8,307 nt of DNA from JAAEUE01 sp039180225 (GTDB taxonomy: Bacteria; Pseudomonadota; Alphaproteobacteria; Rhizobiales; CAJQND01): positions 1 to 8,307 of the forward strand of contig JBCDDQ010000216.1 of the NCBI GenBank assembly GCA_039180225.1, in the 5' to 3' direction. The notes beneath the pieces are model-generated. The model was not told where the DNA came from, made no database searches, and saw nothing but the letters and a program-made list of their open reading frames with translations. Shown here piece by piece: positions 5,930-8,307 of the stretch (positions within the stretch are counted from its first letter, which is position 1; the number at the start of each line of letters is the position of its first letter). The translations under genes and the position numbers were made by a program.

Positions 5930-6622
5930 ATGAACAAGACCAGTAAGGAAGAACTGCTCATCAGTCTGCGCCGCAGGATCCTGACCATGGATTTGGAGCC
6001 GGGCCAGAGCCTGGATGAGGCAACCATCAGCCGGGACTATGCGCTCTCGCGCACCCCAGTGCGCGATGTGCTGCGCCAATTGGCAGGCGAGGGATATCTG
6101 ACCATCGCAGAGAACCGCGGCGCCTTTGTTGCCTCCATGAGCTATAAGGCGCTGCGCGACTTCTTCCGCACCGCGCCTTCGATCTACTCCTCAATCGCCG
6201 CACTGGCGGCGGAAAACTGGAAACCCCAGCAGATGGATGCGCTGAGGGCGGCGCAAACGGTGTTCAGAACGGCCGTGGAAACGGGCAATGCGGAAGAGAT
6301 GGTGACCAGCAACAACCGGTTTCACCTGATCATGGGGGAGATGGCTGACAACCAGTATCTCGAGCCCAGCCTGCAGCGGCTGTTGATTGACCATGCACGC
6401 ATTGGCCAGACGTTCTACCGGCCCAAGGATGATGCCATGCGCGAGCGGTTGGCGACGGCGTGTCTGCAACATGACCAGTTCATTGAAGCCATACAGGCGC
6501 ATGATGATCAAACGGCCAAGAAGCTTGCGTTTGATCACTGGGAGCTGTCGCGAGACAATCTGGAGCTGTTCGTGCGGCCTGATCCGCTGGAGATGGATCT
6601 GCAGCTGCCCGAGGCCTCATGA
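5930..6622 (+). CDS. GntR-family transcriptional regulator, FadR/FCD subfamily
   Basis: A 230-residue DNA-binding regulator. Residues 5-70 form the GntR winged helix (LLISLRRRILTMDLEPGQSLDE, then LSRTPVRDVLRQLAGEGYL as recognition helix and ENRGAFVAS as wing). From about residue 72 the all-helical FCD ligand domain follows, with the usual metal-site residues apparently kept: Asn128 and His132 in NNRFH, His181 in QHDQFIEAI, and His203 near the end. Such proteins typically repress catabolic operons and are released by a carboxylate ligand bound near the metal. The start at 5930 is chosen from the RBS and the family length; upstream in-frame GTG/ATG codons lie in the operator. The gene is divergent from the lyase operon and overlaps the following SDR by 4 nt, so it likely controls both units and itself. 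The effector is unknown; a pathway acid is the obvious guess. Confidence 0.92.
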   Translation: MNKTSKEELLISLRRRILTMDLEPGQSLDEATISRDYALSRTPVRDVLRQLAGEGYLTIAENRGAFVASMSYKALRDFFRTAPSIYSSIAALAAENWKPQQMDALRAAQTVFRTAVETGNAEEMVTSNNRFHLIMGEMADNQYLEPSLQRLLIDHARIGQTFYRPKDDAMRERLATACLQHDQFIEAIQAHDDQTAKKLAFDHWELSRDNLELFVRPDPLEMDLQLPEAS

Positions 6623-7353
6623 ACCCCTTGGCCGGCAGGAAGGCTCTGGTCACGGGCGCGGGCGGCGGCATGGGGCGGGCCATCGTTGCGGCGCTGCGCA
6701 CGGCAGGCGCGCAGGTGGCTCTGGCCGATATGGCCCTGGACGCAGGCGGAGGGGATATCCGGCTTGAAGGCGATCTAACGGATGCGACCTATTGCGATGC
6801 GCTAGCCGGACAGGCCGCACAGCGCCTTGGCGGCCTCGATATTGTGGTGAACAATGCCGGGCTCATGCGGCGCGGCGTGTTGAGCGATGCGAGCGATGAA
6901 GACCTGGAATTGTCTTTGAAGGTGAATGTTGAGGCGCCGTTCAGGATTTGCCGGGCGGCCATCCCGCTGTTGGCGCAGAATGAGCGCTCGGCCATCGTGA
7001 ACATGGCCTCCTGCTGGGGGGTCCATCCCGGGCCGGCGCATGTGGTGTATTGCATGACCAAGGCTGCCCTTGCCTCCATGACCCAGTGTCTTGGGCATGA
7101 TCATGCGCATCAGGGCATCCGGGTGAATGCGGTTTGTCCCAACGAAGTGGACACGCCCATGTTGCGCACGGGCTTTGAGCTGCGCGGGCTTGATCCCGCC
7201 ACGGCGATCGCTGATCTGGACAAGACAGTGCCGCTCGGCCGTGTTGCGCAGCCCGATGATATTGCCGATGTTGTGGTGTTCCTCTGTTCTGACCAAGCGC
7301 GCTATATGTGCGGCAGCTTGATTGAGGTGAACGGCGGAAAGCCCGTGTCATGA
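6619..7353 (+). CDS. Short-chain dehydrogenase/reductase 1 (classical SDR, probably NAD-linked)
   Basis: A 244-residue classical SDR that interconverts an alcohol and a ketone. It shows the glycine-rich TGAGGGMG (12-19), NNAG (78-81), the Asn103, Ser131, Tyr144, Lys148 catalytic tetrad (VNMASCWG and YCMTK), and the C-terminal GSLIEVNGGK. Asp37 at the end of the second strand (ALAD) favours NAD(H) over NADP(H). The ATG overlaps the regulator stop (ATGA), with GAGG at 6611-6614 as a possible RBS. Catalytic residues are complete, so the enzyme should be active. Operon placement behind the GntR gene suggests oxidation of a hydroxylated intermediate of the same pathway. The substrate cannot be read from the sequence; generic annotations such as 3-oxoacyl-ACP reductase should not be trusted here. 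Confidence 0.9.
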   Translation: MNPLAGRKALVTGAGGGMGRAIVAALRTAGAQVALADMALDAGGGDIRLEGDLTDATYCDALAGQAAQRLGGLDIVVNNAGLMRRGVLSDASDEDLELSLKVNVEAPFRICRAAIPLLAQNERSAIVNMASCWGVHPGPAHVVYCMTKAALASMTQCLGHDHAHQGIRVNAVCPNEVDTPMLRTGFELRGLDPATAIADLDKTVPLGRVAQPDDIADVVVFLCSDQARYMCGSLIEVNGGKPVS

Positions 7354-8087
7354 GCGTGTCTGATCAGAAAGTGGCGCTGGTGACGGGGGCCAGCGGGGAC
7401 ATCGGCGCCGCCTGTGCGGCGGCCTTGCGCGATGAGGGAATGCGGGTGTTTACGGCCCAGCGCCGGGCGGCAGAGGGATTTGAGAGCATTTCCTGCGATC
7501 TTGCTGACCCGGCCGCACCCGAAGCGGTTATCAGGGATGTGGTGGCCGAGGCGGGCAGGCTCGATGTGCTGGTGAACAATGCCGGCATGATGCTGGAGTC
7601 AGAGGTTGAGGCGTTGAGCTTGGCGCAATGGCAGCAGACCCTGGCGCTTAACCTCACCGCACCCTTTTTGCTGATCAAGCATGCCGTGCCTCATATGCGC
7701 CGGTCGGGTGGCGGGTCGATCGTCAATATTGGGTCGGTTGAGGGTTTGGCTGCCAATCCGGCCCACTCCGCCTATTGCGCTTCGAAGGCGGGGCTTCATG
7801 GCTTGACCCGGGCCGTTGCGGTGGATTGCGGGCGCGATGGCATCCGCTGCAATGCGATTGCGCCCGGCTGGATAGACACTGAATTGAATGAGGCGTTTGT
7901 TGAGGCGATGGACGATCCGGCTGCCTTCCGCTCAGACATTGGCCGCATTCATCCTGTGGGGCGCACCGGGGCGCCGGCGGAGGTGGCCGCACTCATGGTC
8001 TGGCTCTGCTCGGCGGGGGCGGCTTTTGTGACCGGCCAGGTTTACACAGTGGACGGAGGACGCACGGCGCAACTCAGCTTGCCGTGA
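7350..8087 (+). CDS. Short-chain dehydrogenase/reductase 2 (classical SDR, possibly NADP-linked)
   Basis: A 245-residue classical SDR, clearly different from its upstream neighbour. Motifs are TGASGDIG (12-19), NNAG (76-79), the Asn101, Ser129, Tyr142, Lys146 tetrad (NIGSVEG and YCASK), APGWIDTELN after the catalytic helix, and GQVYTVDGG at the end. Arg38-Arg39 after the second strand (TAQRR) in place of an acidic residue hints at NADP(H), the opposite of SDR 1. It overlaps SDR 1 by 4 nt (ATGA) and ends the gntR-sdr-sdr operon; no clear intrinsic terminator is visible in the following 130 bp. It probably acts on another hydroxyl or keto intermediate, or as the reductive partner of SDR 1. Substrate unknown. 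Confidence 0.9.
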   Translation: MSVSDQKVALVTGASGDIGAACAAALRDEGMRVFTAQRRAAEGFESISCDLADPAAPEAVIRDVVAEAGRLDVLVNNAGMMLESEVEALSLAQWQQTLALNLTAPFLLIKHAVPHMRRSGGGSIVNIGSVEGLAANPAHSAYCASKAGLHGLTRAVAVDCGRDGIRCNAIAPGWIDTELNEAFVEAMDDPAAFRSDIGRIHPVGRTGAPAEVAALMVWLCSAGAAFVTGQVYTVDGGRTAQLSLP

Positions 8088-8150
8088 CGGGCCTTGTGAG
8101 CGGGTTGTGAGCTTGCTTGAGAAAAAGCGTCATTTTACTGCATTCAAAGC

Positions 8151-8179
8151 TTCACAAAGCTGCAACGGGTTGCTACATA
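8151..8179 (+). promoter_or_regulatory. Predicted promoter of the initiator tRNA gene
   Basis: TTCACA (8151-8156) and TACATA (8174-8179) are spaced by 17 bp, and TGC directly before the -10 makes it an extended -10. The following bases (CCGCTCTCCC) form a GC-rich discriminator, a feature commonly linked to growth-rate and stringent control of stable RNA genes. Transcription would start near 8187, giving a leader of about 32 nt removed by RNase P. The promoter lies between the SDR 2 stop and the tRNA and indicates an independent transcription unit. Confidence 0.55.
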
Positions 8180-8218
8180 CCGCTCTCCCAACGTCCACGC
8201 GGCGTTTGCGAGACGTGT

Positions 8219-8296
<78 letters not shown>

Positions 8297-8307
8297 AATT
8301 TCAATCA

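Noticed and set aside
8094..8112. Short direct repeat TTGTGAGC (8094-8101 and 8105-8112) after SDR 2
   Set aside because: Only two 8-bp copies with no palindromy or link to a promoter; compatible with chance.
8148..8161. Small hairpin AGCTT-CACA-AAGCT before the tRNA as a terminator of SDR 2
   Set aside because: The stem is only 5 bp, AT-rich and not followed by a T-run; it overlaps the predicted -35 element instead.

Overview
The window looks like a piece of an alphaproteobacterial chromosome. The evidence is high GC content with GC-rich third codon positions, tightly overlapping ATGA-type gene junctions, an initiator tRNA with A:U at 29:41 (a variant I recall from some Rhizobiales), and palindromic intergenic repeats that read through as 'VPAFAGT/VPAKAGT'-like peptides, a pattern common in this class. 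The order or genus cannot be fixed from the sequence alone.

Layout. The left edge (1-288, minus strand) holds the first 96 codons of a GlcG/HbpS-type (DUF336) protein. A 237-bp gap follows, containing two tandem copies of a roughly 77-bp, two-hairpin repeat (354-430 and 445-521). Next comes a compact minus-strand operon transcribed leftward from about 5.85 kb: a dihydrodipicolinate-synthase-family lyase (4920-5825), a PuuC-like aldehyde dehydrogenase (3419-4918), an MttB-family corrinoid-dependent methyltransferase (1866-3422) and a DAO-type FAD amine oxidoreductase (526-1866). The three junctions are a 1-nt gap, a 4-nt overlap and a 1-nt overlap, so the genes are almost certainly co-transcribed and translationally coupled.

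Divergently, on the plus strand, lie a FadR/FCD-type GntR regulator (5930-6622) and two different short-chain dehydrogenases (6619-7353, 7350-8087), again joined by 4-nt ATGA overlaps. The 104-bp intergenic region between the two operons contains a perfect 22-bp palindrome (5865-5886). It sits between a plausible -35 and -10 for the leftward operon and is the likely operator of the GntR protein. To the right is a separate unit: a CCA-encoding initiator tRNA-fMet (8219-8295) with its own good promoter (8151-8179).

How it may work together (inference). MttB-family proteins move a methyl group from a quaternary amine to a corrinoid protein. The FAD enzyme could oxidise the resulting N-methyl or secondary amine to an imine/aldehyde, the aldehyde dehydrogenase would make an acid, the DapA-family enzyme would cleave, dehydrate or deaminate an oxo-acid intermediate, and the SDRs would oxidise hydroxyl groups. 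This reads as an inducible catabolic locus for an N-methylated (betaine-like) compound. No transporter, corrinoid protein or folate methyltransferase is in the window, and the substrate cannot be named. I consider this the candidate undescribed system here.
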